A DNA stretch of 63,649 bases from Kordia jejudonensis (GTDB lineage: Bacteria; Bacteroidota; Bacteroidia; Flavobacteriales; Flavobacteriaceae): NCBI RefSeq assembly GCF_001005315.1, contig NZ_LBMG01000041.1:1-63649 (forward strand), given 5' to 3'. The position numbers and the translations under genes were made by a program. This document shows positions 1-11,100 of this stretch, piece by piece. The notes under the pieces are model-generated. The model saw only the letters and a list, made by a program, of their open reading frames with translations. It did not search any database and was not told the DNA's origin. Numbering within the stretch: position 1 is the stretch's first letter; every line of letters starts with the position of its first letter.

Positions 1-3000
1 TTACTGGAACTGATGCTGAGCCGCCGTCTTCTGCGATGGTTACATCTCCAACGCTCATGGCTGGCACCACACATGCGGTACTATCTCCACTATCTGTTAC
101 TGCTGTTGTTGTTGATTGTTGCGCTGAAGAACCTCCTACTTGTGGAATACCGCTTCCATCAACATTATCACCTAAACTGTCGTCTGTACCAGGATTTACT
201 AAATCTGATAAATCAAAAGTTCCAGCTCCTTCGATTGCATCTGCACAACCATCTCCGTCACTATCTGTATCAAAAGCATCAGGGATACCATCTGCATCAG
301 AGTTTCTATCAATACAATATGCGATGTTATATATTTGAAGCGTAATGTTTGCGCTATTTGCACCATTTTTTCCAACAGTAATTACAACTTGATCAACTGG
401 TGATGTAATTGAAAAACCTACAGAGTTACTTGGTGCATTTGCTCCTCCATTATCACTTCTTACTGCATTATTTCCTATTGGAATGTAGTTTCCTGCTGTA
501 ATGTTGATATTTGTTATGTTTGCTTGTGTTACAGGCACTTCTTCTCCTTCGTAAAAGGCTTGAAATTGAACAATATCTCCATTATCTAAACCTCCCATTC
601 TGAATGAAAGATTTGTTACAGCTGATGTTACTCCTGATCGATTAAAATCCATTGTATAGACACCAACGTCTCCATTTTGGAAGTTTGTATTGTCTGGTTG
701 AAGATTTATGTAATCTCCATCAGGATTTATTGCTCCATTGTTTAGAATTTGAACTCCACTATTCCATGTTGCAGTTCCTTGTAACACATACGATAAGTCT
801 ATATCTGTTCCGTTGTAAGCCGCTAAATCTGGCAATGAAGAACCTGAAAAGTCTGCACCTAATGTATAACCTGCTGTATTAATTGCTGTTGGATTTGGCG
901 AACAATCGCTTTCATCAACATCTAAGATACCATCATTATCATCATCTAAATCGCAGCCATCTGGCACTGAATCACCATCATTGTCTGCAGCATCATCATA
1001 TCCATTACATTGATCATTATCATTTACAACTCCGTCATTATCATCATCACATTGCCCTGCTGTTGTAGTATCATCTTTAGCGCTTCCTGCTCCTTGACCT
1101 GTTGTTGTATTTACATTATTTGGAACTCCTGTTGTAGGTTCTACCGTTCCGTTTAGCATATCGCTTCCATCAATAGAAGTTGCTGCCAAATTATCGGCTC
1201 CTTCTAGTGCATCTGGACAACCATCGCCATCACTATCGGTATCTAAGAAATCTGGAATTGTATCTGCATCAGTATCTACAATTGGACAAGCATCGAAAGT
1301 CATTTCTAACACATCTGAACCTGTACCATCTATACCTTCTCCTGTAACTTGGAAGGTTAGTGTTGTTACTCTACCGTAGATTTGAATACTTCCTGCCGCT
1401 GTCCCAAGTCCTGCACTGTCTGCTTCTCCTGAGAGTACGATAGGCGAGCTTGTTCCTAGATTTTGATTGACATCTCTGTAGAATTGTTTTGGCGTAACTA
1501 TTAGTTGATTGTTTCCAGAAATTTTCCCCATTGAAAGATCTGCATTTTGCAGCGTCCATAAAGAGGTATTTGATATAAAGTTTCCAGATAATATTTGATT
1601 GTTTCCTCCAAGTCTATCGATATGTATTATTGGATTGTAGACTGGTTGATCGTATGTTATTGTAATTGTTCCTGTGACACGATCATCAGAAGCTGCATCA
1701 AGTGATTCTGAAGAAGTATCCCATGCGAATAGAAATTCTAAAGAGTTTGATCCTTCTACTGCGGCATCAGAGAAAAAAGAGTTTGTGGTCATTGTTCCAT
1801 TTGGCGTGTATGCAATGAGTCCGCCTGTTGGAATGGTACTATTGTAGCTTATTCCTACTGGTCCTGCACTGTTTGTATATGGCAAACTTCCTGTCCAAGT
1901 ACCACTCGTTAATGGTCTTGACGCACATACATTTTCATTATCATCAATGATTCCGTCGTTATCATTATCGATATCAATATTATCTTGAACTGAGTCGTTA
2001 TCAGTATCTGTAAACGTAGAACTAGAACATGTAGCTGGTGGCGTAACAACAACATTTGTAAGTTGACACGAACCGTCAGAATCATCTGTTATTGTGAATG
2101 TTAGGTTTCCTCCTGATATTGAGAATGGTCCAAATTGTTGTGGCAAACTGTATGAAACATTTGCCTGAGTAATATCTCCTGATACGCTATAAGTAGAACC
2201 TAATAAATTCCCATTAGGGCTCATATAGAAAGTAAATGTGTCATCGGAATCGTTTGTAGGTGTTCCATTGTTATCACAGAATATTGCTGTTATGGAAGCA
2301 CTTAAAATTTCACATGAATCACAAGCTACTGTATTTCCTGAGTTTGTTACTGCTAAATCTGTTCCTGTGTATCCGCCTTGTCCTGTTACTCTACCATTTG
2401 AAGAATTGACTGTTACTGGAGAATTTCCTAATATTCCGTCGTCGTCGTCGTCGTCATGTCCAGCTTCAAGTGCATCAGCACAACCGTCGTTATCACTATC
2501 ATCATCAAGCGAATTGATTATTCCATCATTATCTGTATCTAAGCTTGCACATACTCCATTTGCATTTAATGCACAGAAATCTGAATCTTGATAATTGATA
2601 ATTCCATCGCCGTCAGCATCTCCCATTGGATCATCTGACAGACAACTGAAAGGGTTTGTTACAATTGTATTTACAAGAAAGTTATCTGATTGAGAAGTAG
2701 TGGTTGTATCAGTTGGCGAACCGAAAGTACGGTTTATGACTGTGGTACCATCTACAATTATTCGATATGAATTTCCTTGAATACCATCTCCAAATGTGTC
2801 TGTTATTACAAAAAAGTAATTTCCATTTTCGGTAATCGTAATATCCTGCGATTCTGTTGTGTTTGATGTTGTATAAGTTCCTGTAGGTACACTTGCTACA
2901 GTAGATCCTCCAAGCGATAATGTCCAACCAACTTCAGTAGAAAATTGGTCTACGTCTATTTCAATTCGTATTATTGAATCTGGATTTAGCGTTACTGGAT

Positions 3001-4771
3001 CCGTACCGCACTGCTCTTGCGTATCTAATATACCATCATTGTCGTCATCTTCATCGCAGTAATCTGCTACACCATCTAAATCACTATCAACATTTCCTGT
3101 AATTGATAGATCACAAAAATCTATATCACAGTTACTTTGTTGTACTGTTGTTGTAGTTGTACATGTTCCAGTTGTATCATCAGTAATGGTAATTGTGTAC
3201 AATGTATTATTTGCAGAACCATTTTGTAAACTAAAACTTGTTGCAGCACCGTATGTTCCTGTTGTTGGAGAGATTACTCCACCATTGTCTACAGATACTG
3301 TATATGTTGTTCCTAAGTCTGTTCCTGTTGGATTTAAATCAAAACTCACAAAATCGTCGGAACGATCACGTGTTAGGTTATTGTTACATGTTTCATTTGT
3401 TTTTCCTGCATCTGCTAAAGAACAATTTAAACATTCTAGTGTAAAGGTAGATGTTATTCCTGAATCTGTAACGACTCTACCAGCTGCTCCAGCTCTTGCA
3501 CCGTTCCCTACAGGGATATTACCACTATTTACATTTGTTGTTGTTATTGCTGAAGAACTGATTACAAATCCTCCACCACCTGGTCCACCATATTCAATGA
3601 ATACTGGCGACGATCCAGTTTGTATTGTAGCATTTCCTCCACGGGCAAAAGCTCTTACTTGAGAATTTATTGAATTCGCTTGTACAACAATGTATCCTGC
3701 TCCACCAGCTCCACCTGTTACATTTGAAGCATCTCCTGCGAAACTGTAGGTTCCTGTGTTTGGTCCATCGTTACCATCACTTGAAATATCTCTATTGGAT
3801 CCGTTTGTTGTGATATTGTTTGCTAAAACGATAACAATTCCTCCACCATTTCCTACGGCTGGCGCCCATTCTGCTTCAGAACCTCCTGAAGCTCCCATAA
3901 ATAATCGTAAGTTACTTGCATTACTGAACACGTTTCCTGTAGCTGGTGCTGCTGATCCTGAGATTGTTGTTCCAGCTCCTCCACTGGTACCACCACCACC
4001 GTAGCCACCACCACCACCACCAGAACCTAGTGTGATGTCTGTAGAGTTTGCTCCATCTCCTCCAACTCCGGCACCACCGTCTGGCGCACCTTGAGATCCG
4101 TTACATCCACCGTGTCCTCCACGACCTGTTCCTCCAGATAATGGTGCAGCAACTCCAAAGTCTCCTCCAAAGTATGCTGGATCTGTTCCCCAATTTTCAT
4201 CAGGCGTATTTAGTAAACCAGAAGAATCTCCACAGTTATTTACTGCAAAGTTTCCAGTTGTATTTCTTCCAAAAAAACCATCACCTGTTGCGCTAATGTT
4301 AGCATTCATGGTAATGTTATTATCACATGCATCTATAAAAACTACTCCTCCTGTACTTCCGTTCCATGGCTGAGCTGACACCGTTCCAGTGACTGTTACA
4401 TCACTTGTAAATTTTGCAATTCCAACCAACTGTACACTTTCCGTAGCTGGCGTAAATGTTTTTGTAACTGCTGTATCAATGGTCAGCGTATTTCCTGCAA
4501 TGTTTGTTATTTTTGCCAAATGGAAATTACCCGCACCATTGTCGGCTCCACCAGTATTACCACCACCACTAATACCTGTCATTTGAATAATCATCACAGG
4601 ATCATTGATCGCTAAACCAGCACTACTTCCAACATTAACAGTTGTTCCACTGATAGAGGATACTGTAGTATATGTGTTTACTACTCCTGATATGTTTTGT
4701 GCACTAGCGCTGAAAAAAAATAATAATGACACTACAAGTGTTACTAGTATTTTTGGTGTAATATTTTTCAT
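1..4771 (-). CDS. Giant secreted Asp/Gly-rich surface protein, partial (C-terminus beyond left edge)
   Basis: An open frame of 1,590 codons runs off the window at base 1, so the C-terminus is unseen. Residues 1-22 form a signal peptide (Lys-rich start, hydrophobic run, ASAQ end). Residues about 150-350 are extremely Gly-rich (GGGGGGYGGG). From about residue 560, Asp-rich calcium-binding repeats of thrombospondin type-3 style (for example DEDDDNDGILD) occur near residues 560-590, 717-785, 920-948, 1163-1190, 1237-1290 and 1487-1513, with beta-rich segments between them. The last visible residues (VTIAEDGGSASVPV) resemble the start of a Calx-beta segment. ATG 4771 was chosen; an in-frame ATG two codons upstream (4777) is equally possible. 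Large Bacteroidota proteins of this build are usually surface adhesins exported by the type IX system; that is inference, because the sorting domain would lie outside. It follows the 282-residue exported protein by 11-17 bases, so the two are probably co-transcribed. Confidence 0.85.
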   Translation of the reverse strand, partial: MKNITPKILVTLVVSLLFFFSASAQNISGVVNTYTTVSSISGTTVNVGSSAGLAINDPVMIIQMTGISGGGNTGGADNGAGNFHLAKITNIAGNTLTIDTAVTKTFTPATESVQLVGIAKFTSDVTVTGTVSAQPWNGSTGGVVFIDACDNNITMNANISATGDGFFGRNTTGNFAVNNCGDSSGLLNTPDENWGTDPAYFGGDFGVAAPLSGGTGRGGHGGCNGSQGAPDGGAGVGGDGANSTDITLGSGGGGGGYGGGGTSGGAGTTISGSAAPATGNVFSNASNLRLFMGASGGSEAEWAPAVGNGGGIVIVLANNITTNGSNRDISSDGNDGPNTGTYSFAGDASNVTGGAGGAGYIVVQANSINSQVRAFARGGNATIQTGSSPVFIEYGGPGGGGFVISSSAITTTNVNSGNIPVGNGARAGAAGRVVTDSGITSTFTLECLNCSLADAGKTNETCNNNLTRDRSDDFVSFDLNPTGTDLGTTYTVSVDNGGVISPTTGTYGAATSFSLQNGSANNTLYTITITDDTTGTCTTTTTVQQSNCDIDFCDLSITGNVDSDLDGVADYCDEDDDNDGILDTQEQCGTDPVTLNPDSIIRIEIDVDQFSTEVGWTLSLGGSTVASVPTGTYTTSNTTESQDITITENGNYFFVITDTFGDGIQGNSYRIIVDGTTVINRTFGSPTDTTTTSQSDNFLVNTIVTNPFSCLSDDPMGDADGDGIINYQDSDFCALNANGVCASLDTDNDGIINSLDDDSDNDGCADALEAGHDDDDDDGILGNSPVTVNSSNGRVTGQGGYTGTDLAVTNSGNTVACDSCEILSASITAIFCDNNGTPTNDSDDTFTFYMSPNGNLLGSTYSVSGDITQANVSYSLPQQFGPFSISGGNLTFTITDDSDGSCQLTNVVVTPPATCSSSTFTDTDNDSVQDNIDIDNDNDGIIDDNENVCASRPLTSGTWTGSLPYTNSAGPVGISYNSTIPTGGLIAYTPNGTMTTNSFFSDAAVEGSNSLEFLFAWDTSSESLDAASDDRVTGTITITYDQPVYNPIIHIDRLGGNNQILSGNFISNTSLWTLQNADLSMGKISGNNQLIVTPKQFYRDVNQNLGTSSPIVLSGEADSAGLGTAAGSIQIYGRVTTLTFQVTGEGIDGTGSDVLEMTFDACPIVDTDADTIPDFLDTDSDGDGCPDALEGADNLAATSIDGSDMLNGTVEPTTGVPNNVNTTTGQGAGSAKDDTTTAGQCDDDNDGVVNDNDQCNGYDDAADNDGDSVPDGCDLDDDNDGILDVDESDCSPNPTAINTAGYTLGADFSGSSLPDLAAYNGTDIDLSYVLQGTATWNSGVQILNNGAINPDGDYINLQPDNTNFQNGDVGVYTMDFNRSGVTSAVTNLSFRMGGLDNGDIVQFQAFYEGEEVPVTQANITNINITAGNYIPIGNNAVRSDNGGANAPSNSVGFSITSPVDQVVITVGKNGANSANITLQIYNIAYCIDRNSDADGIPDAFDTDSDGDGCADAIEGAGTFDLSDLVNPGTDDSLGDNVDGSGIPQVGGSSAQQSTTTAVTDSGDSTACVVPAMSVGDVTIAEDGGSASVPV

Positions 4772-4788
4772 AGTCATGAAACTTTATT

Positions 4789-5637
4789 TTATAGATATGT
4801 AAGGTTAATTCTTGAGGTTGTAACTGGAATCGACGTTATTCTGTATAACTCTTTCTTTTCCTCGTTATATACATAACCTGCAAGATTAATCTTATGATTT
4901 ATCGAAATTTGGTTGTTTAATTCTTTGAGTGTAATCCCTTTTCTTCCATCACAGCTGTATACTATTGGAATTTTAACTGCTAGTTTGGATTTTGCTGGTA
5001 AGCTAAAAGTTGCTCTACCATTACTAATGTAATTGAAAGCAACTTTTTGTTTTTTATTTATTGATTTTTTTATTTCATCATTTGATTTCGGGAAGTTAAT
5101 AATTTTCCCTGCTTCGAGTTCAATTTCTGCACTAACTGGATATTCATTTTTATTCTCTATACTGAGCGTTAGTTCGTCGTTGAATTTTTCACAAACCGTT
5201 AATTGCTGACTTATCTTGGTTGTTACTGTAATGTAGTTTTGTATATCGTCAACCAAGTATACTTGTACGGGAAGTTTCCGCATGTATCGTTCCCAGCGTT
5301 TGTGCGCTTCATGTTTTTTATCTCTGCTAGTTTCAATCGCCTTTTGTTCCATAGGATACAATGTTGGATTGTCTAACACATGTTTTCTAAGTTTTGCAAC
5401 ACCTGTAAGATGTGGCACTATTTTTTGGAAAGAAATGATTCCGTCTGCTGTAGTTTCGTTTAGTTTTAAGTCTTGCACATCGTAGATTGTTTTTTCTTGC
5501 GCAAGCGTACTTTGTGTATGTAGTATAAAAAACCACATCACTGAAATGAGGGATAACCTTTTAAAAGTATGTATAACATAAGAGTAGCTGATTGAGTTTT
5601 TGGGACTCAACAGCATACTAATAGTAATGTTGTTCAT
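4789..5637 (-). CDS. Exported protein of unknown function (282 aa)
   Basis: I do not recognise a family. The N-terminus carries a hydrophobic stretch (SLISVMWFFILHTQSTLAQ) that reads as a signal peptide ending at AQ, about residue 47. The signal is long if the first Met is used, so an internal Met could be the true start. The mature part is Lys-rich, mixed alpha/beta, with only two Cys (in VCEKF and SCDGR), which could form one disulphide. It ends in a beta-rich tail. It lies just upstream of the giant surface protein on the same strand with less than 20 bases between them, so an operon is likely. A role in secretion, anchoring or folding of that protein is possible but only suggested by position. 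Confidence 0.7.
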   Translation of the reverse strand: MNNITISMLLSPKNSISYSYVIHTFKRLSLISVMWFFILHTQSTLAQEKTIYDVQDLKLNETTADGIISFQKIVPHLTGVAKLRKHVLDNPTLYPMEQKAIETSRDKKHEAHKRWERYMRKLPVQVYLVDDIQNYITVTTKISQQLTVCEKFNDELTLSIENKNEYPVSAEIELEAGKIINFPKSNDEIKKSINKKQKVAFNYISNGRATFSLPAKSKLAVKIPIVYSCDGRKGITLKELNNQISINHKINLAGYVYNEEKKELYRITSIPVTTSRINLTYL

Positions 5638-5894
5638 TCAAGTATTTTTAAGGCAGTTATAGGAAATAACAGTCACTTATTCCTTTAACACATTTTAACA
5701 AATGTAACGACTGACAATTATATATACGTAGTCATATAGCTTAAAGGATTTGTTTTTTCGTTAAAATGTAAGCTTTTTTCGTTCAAGTGTTTACTCGCTG
5801 TTTTTATACAAAATCTCAGTTTTTTAGTTAAAAAGTTGCATTTTTCTCAAGCAAACTTGTTATTAACTTTATGTTTTATTTGATTAAAAAATGA

Positions 5895-5902
5895 TATTTT
5901 TG
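5895..5902 (+). promoter_or_regulatory. Candidate -7 element (TATTTTTG) for prfC
   Basis: TATTTTTG fits the Bacteroidota -7 consensus TAnnTTTG and ends 19 bases before the prfC ATG. No convincing TTG element is seen about 20 bases upstream. The rest of the 284-base divergent gap (5638-5921) is AT-rich with no gene. Confidence 0.5.
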
Positions 5903-5921
5903 CCAACTATAAATACTTCAA

Positions 5922-7508
5922 ATGAGCATACAACAAGAAATAGCAAAACGAAGAACTTTTGGAATTATATCACATCCAGATGCTGGAAAAACAACTTTAA
6001 CAGAGAAGTTATTATTGTTTGGTGGCGCAATTCAGGAAGCGGGAGCTGTTAAGAATAATAAGATTAAAAAAGGAGCTACGAGTGACTTTATGGAAATTGA
6101 ACGCCAAAGAGGAATTTCGGTAGCTACTTCCGTACTTGCTTTTATTTATAAAGATAAGAAAATCAACATTTTAGACACGCCTGGTCACAAGGATTTTGCA
6201 GAAGATACATTCCGAACTTTGAGTGCTGTTGATAGCGTTATTGTGGTCATTGATGTTGCTAAAGGTGTAGAGGAACAGACTGAAAAGTTAGTAGCAGTTT
6301 GTCGTATGCGAAAGATTCCAATTATTGTTTTTATTAATAAATTGGATAGAGAAGGAAAAGATGCTTTTGACTTGTTAGATGAAGTGGAACAAAAACTTGG
6401 TTTGCGTGTTACACCGTTGAGTTTTCCAATAGGAATGGGATACGATTTTAAAGGTATTTATAATATTTGGGAGAAAAATATTAATTTATTTACAGGAGAA
6501 AATAAGCAGACGATTTCGGAAGCGATTCATTTTGAAGATGTTAATAATCCTGCATTGGAATCGCATATTGGAGAAAGTGCTGCGGAAACTTTACGAGAAG
6601 AATTGGAATTGGTGTATGAAGTGTATCCAAAGTTTGATAGAGAAGCATATTTGAAAAGTGAATTGCAACCTGTATTTTTTGGTTCAGCTTTGAATAATTT
6701 TGGTGTGAGAGAATTGCTCGATTGTTTTGTTGAAATTGCTCCAACTCCACTTCCAAAAGATTCTGACACACGTTTGGTAAATCCTAATGAAAAAGATTTT
6801 TCTGGTTTTGTGTTTAAGATTCATGCCAACATGGATCCCAAACATAGAGATCGTTTGGCGTTTATTAAAATTGTTTCAGGTGTTTTTAAACGAAATACAC
6901 CATATTTACATGTCCGTTTGGATAAGAAGCTTAAATTTTCAAGTCCGAATGCCTTTTTTGCAGAAAAGAAACAGATTGTAGATGAATCATTTCCTGGCGA
7001 TATTGTAGGGCTTCATGATACTGGAAACTTCAAAATTGGCGATACCTTAACTGCGGGAGAGAAGATGAATTACAAAGGTGTTCCGAGTTTTTCTCCTGAA
7101 CATTTTAGATATATCAACAATGCGGATCCTATGAAATCTAAGCAGTTGAATAAAGGAATCAACCAATTGATGGATGAAGGAGTTGCGCAGTTGTTCACGT
7201 TAGATTTGAATGGAAGAAAGATTATTGGAACCGTTGGAGCGCTTCAATATGAAGTAATTCAGTACCGATTGGAACACGAATATGGCGCAAAATGTACGTA
7301 TGAAAATTTGAATGTACACAAAGCATGTTGGATAGAAGTTAAAAACGAAAAAGATCCTGAGTTCTTAGATTTTAAACGTGTAAAGCAGAAATTTTTAGCT
7401 AGAGATAAGGAGAATAAACTCGTTTTCTTGGCCGATTCTTCTTTTTCACTTCAAATGACACAGCAGAAATATCCTAACATAAAGTTTCACTTTACGAGTG
7501 AATTTTGA
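5922..7508 (+). CDS. prfC: Peptide chain release factor 3 (RF3)
   Basis: Translational GTPase that removes RF1/RF2 from the ribosome after peptide release. The 528-residue length is normal for RF3. The G domain is clear: P-loop HPDAGKTT at residues 18-25, switch II DTPGHKDF near residue 87, and NKLD near residue 140. After it come the EF-Tu-like beta-barrel and the RF3 C-terminal domain (GALQYEVIQYRLEHEYGA, near residue 445). It is monocistronic: it has its own -7 element, diverges from the exported-protein pair on the left, and is followed by a clear terminator. LepA, EF-G and TypA were considered; the HPDAGKTT P-loop and overall length point to RF3. Confidence 0.96.
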   Translation: MSIQQEIAKRRTFGIISHPDAGKTTLTEKLLLFGGAIQEAGAVKNNKIKKGATSDFMEIERQRGISVATSVLAFIYKDKKINILDTPGHKDFAEDTFRTLSAVDSVIVVIDVAKGVEEQTEKLVAVCRMRKIPIIVFINKLDREGKDAFDLLDEVEQKLGLRVTPLSFPIGMGYDFKGIYNIWEKNINLFTGENKQTISEAIHFEDVNNPALESHIGESAAETLREELELVYEVYPKFDREAYLKSELQPVFFGSALNNFGVRELLDCFVEIAPTPLPKDSDTRLVNPNEKDFSGFVFKIHANMDPKHRDRLAFIKIVSGVFKRNTPYLHVRLDKKLKFSSPNAFFAEKKQIVDESFPGDIVGLHDTGNFKIGDTLTAGEKMNYKGVPSFSPEHFRYINNADPMKSKQLNKGINQLMDEGVAQLFTLDLNGRKIIGTVGALQYEVIQYRLEHEYGAKCTYENLNVHKACWIEVKNEKDPEFLDFKRVKQKFLARDKENKLVFLADSSFSLQMTQQKYPNIKFHFTSEF

Positions 7509-7628
7509 TACGATTAAAAAGATTGAAAGATTGAATCATTAAAAAATTCAACGATTAAATGATTTAAAGAATAAACGCTTTATTTCTAAAAATAATCATT
7601 TTAAAGCCTTTTAACGGGTTTATAAAAA

Positions 7629-7659
7629 AAAGACATCAACTTATATTGGTGTCTTTTTT
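7629..7659 (+). terminator. Rho-independent terminator after prfC
   Basis: An 11-bp stem (AAAGACATCAA with TTGGTGTCTTT, one G-T wobble) and a six-base loop are followed by a T run. It lies 120 bases after the prfC stop. Confidence 0.8.
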
Positions 7660-7761
7660 GTATGTCTTACAATTAAAATATAGAAGTCATTATTTTAAAT
7701 AAAATAGTTAAAATTTATTTTATAAAAAATAGTATAGATTTTTCAAATAGTATTGGAAATT

Positions 7762-7793
7762 AAAAAACCTCAATTCGAAAATTGAGGTTTTTT
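7762..7793 (-). terminator. Terminator of the rpoBC operon
   Basis: A symmetrical hairpin (AACCTCAATT with AATTGAGGTT) is flanked by A and T runs. It starts a few bases beyond the stop of the DUF3467 gene in the minus direction, so it ends the long secE-rpoC-DUF3467 transcription unit. It could also work on the plus strand. Confidence 0.85.
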
Positions 7794-7796
7794 ATA

Positions 7797-8108
7797 TTAA
7801 GCTTCTCCAGTTGGTCCAAAATTCATTGGAATTGGAGGTTGTTCAAAATCTGTGATTTTTCCATTAGCCTTTTCAAAGCGATGTATATTTTCACCTAATG
7901 CCTTCATTAATCGTTTTGCATGTTGTGGTGTTAATATAATTCTAGATTTCACTTTTGCCTTTGGTCTCCCAGGCATAATGTTTACAAAATCTACTACAAA
8001 TTCAGACGGTGAGTGATTGATGATGGCTAAGTTGGAATATATTCCTTCCGCCGTAGCGTCATCTAACTCAATGTTAATTTGCTTTTCTTTAGCTTTGTCC
8101 TGATTCAT
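7797..8108 (-). CDS. DUF3467 family protein
   Basis: A 103-residue protein matching the DUF3467 family in the segments IELDDATAEGIYSNL, HSPSEFVVDFVNIMPG and SRIILTPQHAKRLMKAL. It is probably cytosolic, with no signal or membrane segment. The function is not established. In Bacteroidota this small gene commonly follows rpoC, as here with only three bases between the rpoC stop and its start, so it is co-expressed with RNA polymerase. A link to transcription is therefore plausible but unproven. A strong terminator follows immediately. Confidence 0.88.
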   Translation of the reverse strand: MNQDKAKEKQINIELDDATAEGIYSNLAIINHSPSEFVVDFVNIMPGRPKAKVKSRIILTPQHAKRLMKALGENIHRFEKANGKITDFEQPPIPMNFGPTGEA

Positions 8109-8111
8109 GTA

Positions 8112-11100
8112 TTAAAAGTTAATTTCATGCTTCGCAGCCATGATTTCATTGTATTCTTCTCTTGATCCTACAATAATATCATCGTACTTACGCATTCCTG
8201 TTCCTGCTGGTATTTTATGCCCAACAATTACATTTTCTTTTAATCCTTCTAATGCATCCACTTTACCACTTACGGCTGCCTCGTTCAGTACTTTTGTAGT
8301 TTCCTGGAACGATGCTGCTGAGATAAATGATTTCGTCTGTAATGAAGCTCTTGTAATACCTTGTAAGATTGGTGTTGCCGTTGCTGGCACTACGTCTCTT
8401 GCAGATACTAATTGCTTGTCAGCTCTTCTTAATACAGAATTCTCGTCTCTTAATTCTCTTGGCGAAACAATTTGTCCTGGCTTGAAGTTTTCTGACTCAC
8501 CTGCATCTTCAATTACTTTTTGACCGTAAAGGTTGTCGTTTTCTCTAATGAAATCAGACTTGTGAATTAGTTGGTTTTCTAGGAAGATTGTATCTCCTGG
8601 ATCTCCAATTCTTACTTTACGCATCATTTGACGAACAATTACTTCAAAGTGCTTGTCATTAATTTTCACACCTTGTAAACGATATACTTCTTGTACTTCA
8701 TTTACTAAGTATTGTTGTACTGCAGAAGGTCCTTTGATATTTAAAATATCATTTGGTGTTATAGAACCATCTGAAAGTGGCATTCCTGCACGTACGTAAT
8801 CATTTTCCTGAACTAAGATTTGGTTTGAAAGTTTTACTAAATACTTTCTAACATCTTCAAATTTAGATTCAACAATGATTTCACGGTTACCTCTTTTAAT
8901 TTTACCAAAAGAAACAACTCCGTCAATCTCAGATACAACCGCTGGGTTAGAAGGGTTACGTGCTTCGAATAATTCTGTTACACGTGGTAAACCTCCTGTA
9001 ATATCTCCAGATTTAGCAGATTTACGTGGAATTTTCACTAATACTTTACCAACTCTAATCTTTTCACTATCGTCTACCATTAAGTGAGAACCTACTGGTA
9101 AGTTGTATGAACGTTGTACTTCGCCTTTACTATTTAAAATTTGAAGTGTTGGAATTAATTTTTTATTTCTTGATTCAGAAATTACTTTTTCTTGGAATCC
9201 TGTTTGCTCATCAATCTCTACTTGGAACGTAACACCTTGTTCGATGTTTTCGTATTTAATTTTCCCAGCAAATTCAGAGATAATTACACCGTTATATGGA
9301 TCCCACTGACAAATCGCTTGATCTTGCTTCACTGTATCTCCGTTTTTCACAAAGATTGTAGATCCGTAAGGAATGTTATTTGTACTTAAGGTAATTCCTG
9401 TTTTCTTATCGATTATTTTAATTTCAGAAGTACGAGAAATTACAATTTCAGAAAGATTTCCATCGGCGTCTTCACCTTGAACTGTTTTTAGTTCTTCGAT
9501 TTCAGCGACACCGGCAAATTTAGCTTTTAATTGGTTTTCTTCAGAAATGTTACTTGCTGTTCCTCCCATGTGGAATGTACGAAGCGTTAACTGTGTACCA
9601 GGTTCTCCAATAGATTGTGCAGCAACAACTCCTACAGCTTCTCCAATTTGAACCATTTTGTTTGTAGAAAGGTTACGTCCATAACATTTAGCACAAATAC
9701 CTTTTGGTGCTTCACATGTTAATGGAGAACGAACTTCTACTGATTCTACTGGAGAGTTTTCAATAGCTTGTGCAATTTCTTCATCTATTTCTGCTCCTGC
9801 AGCTACTAGAATTTCTTCCGTTAACGGATTGTATACATCGTGTAGAGAAATTCTACCTAGGATACGATCTTTTAATGGTTCAACTACATCTTCGTTTTTC
9901 TTTAATGCTTTTACTTCAACACCTCTTAATGTTTCACAATCGTGAATGTTCACAATTACATCCTGCGATACATCTACTAAACGACGTGTTAAGTATCCTG
10001 CATCGGCAGTTTTTAATGCGGTATCGGCAAGACCTTTACGTGCACCGTGAGTTGAGATAAAGTATTCTAAGATCGATAGTCCTTCTTTAAAGTTAGAAAG
10101 AATCGGGTTTTCAATAATTTCTCCACCACCTGCAGTCGATTTTTTCGGCTTCGCCATTAATCCACGCATTCCAGTTAACTGACGAATTTGCTCTTTTGAA
10201 CCACGGGCTCCAGAATCAAGCATCATATACACAGAGTTAAATCCTTGTTGATCTTCACTAATGTGCTTCATTGACAACTCAGTTAAGTTAGCATTTGTTG
10301 TCGTCCACTTGTCAATTACCTGATTGTAACGCTCGTTGTTTGTGATAAGTCCCATGTTATAGTTCATGGTAATTGTATCAACTTCCGCGTTTGCTTTGTC
10401 AATTAACGATTGCTTTTCTTTTGGAATGATGATATCTCCTAAACTGAATGATAATCCACCTCTAAAGGCAAATCCGTATCCAAGACTCTTAATATCATCT
10501 AAGAAAGCAGATGTTGTAGGTATGTCTGTTACTTTTAAGATTCCACCAATGATATTACGTAACGATTTTTTCGTTAATACTTCATTGATAAATCCTGCTT
10601 GTGCTGGCACTTTTTCGTTGAAAAGTACACGACCTACCGTTGTTTCTATAATTTGTGGCACTAATTCTCCCTCTTCATTGAAGTCAATTGCTCTAATTTT
10701 CATTGAAGCATTTAATTCAATCTTCTTCTCGTTGTATGCCATTACTACTTCTTCTGCTGAGTAGAATGTTAATCCTTCTCCTTTGATTTTTCGCTCTGGA
10801 GTAGATTTACGCAACTTCGTCATATAGTATAAACCTAATACCATATCCTGAGAAGGTACTGTAATTGGCGATCCATTTGCTGGGTTCAGAATGTTCTGAG
10901 AAGCTAGCATTAATAATTGTGCTTCTAAGATTGCTTCTGGACCTAATGGTAAATGCACTGCCATTTGATCTCCATCAAAATCGGCGTTGAATGCCGTACA
11001 TGCTAATGGGTGTAATTGTATTGCTTTCCCTTCAATAAGTTTTGGCTGGAATGCCTGAATACCTAATCGGTGAAGCGTTGGCGCACGGTTTAGTAATACT

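Noticed and set aside
36-4586. Several plus-strand open frames opposite the giant surface protein (36-338, 2238-2591, 3186-3662, 3756-4004, 4389-4586)
   Set aside because: All lie in one frame relative to the minus-strand gene and read as its complement (Ser/Thr/Pro-rich mirror of Asp/Thr/Gly codons); no domain or start context.
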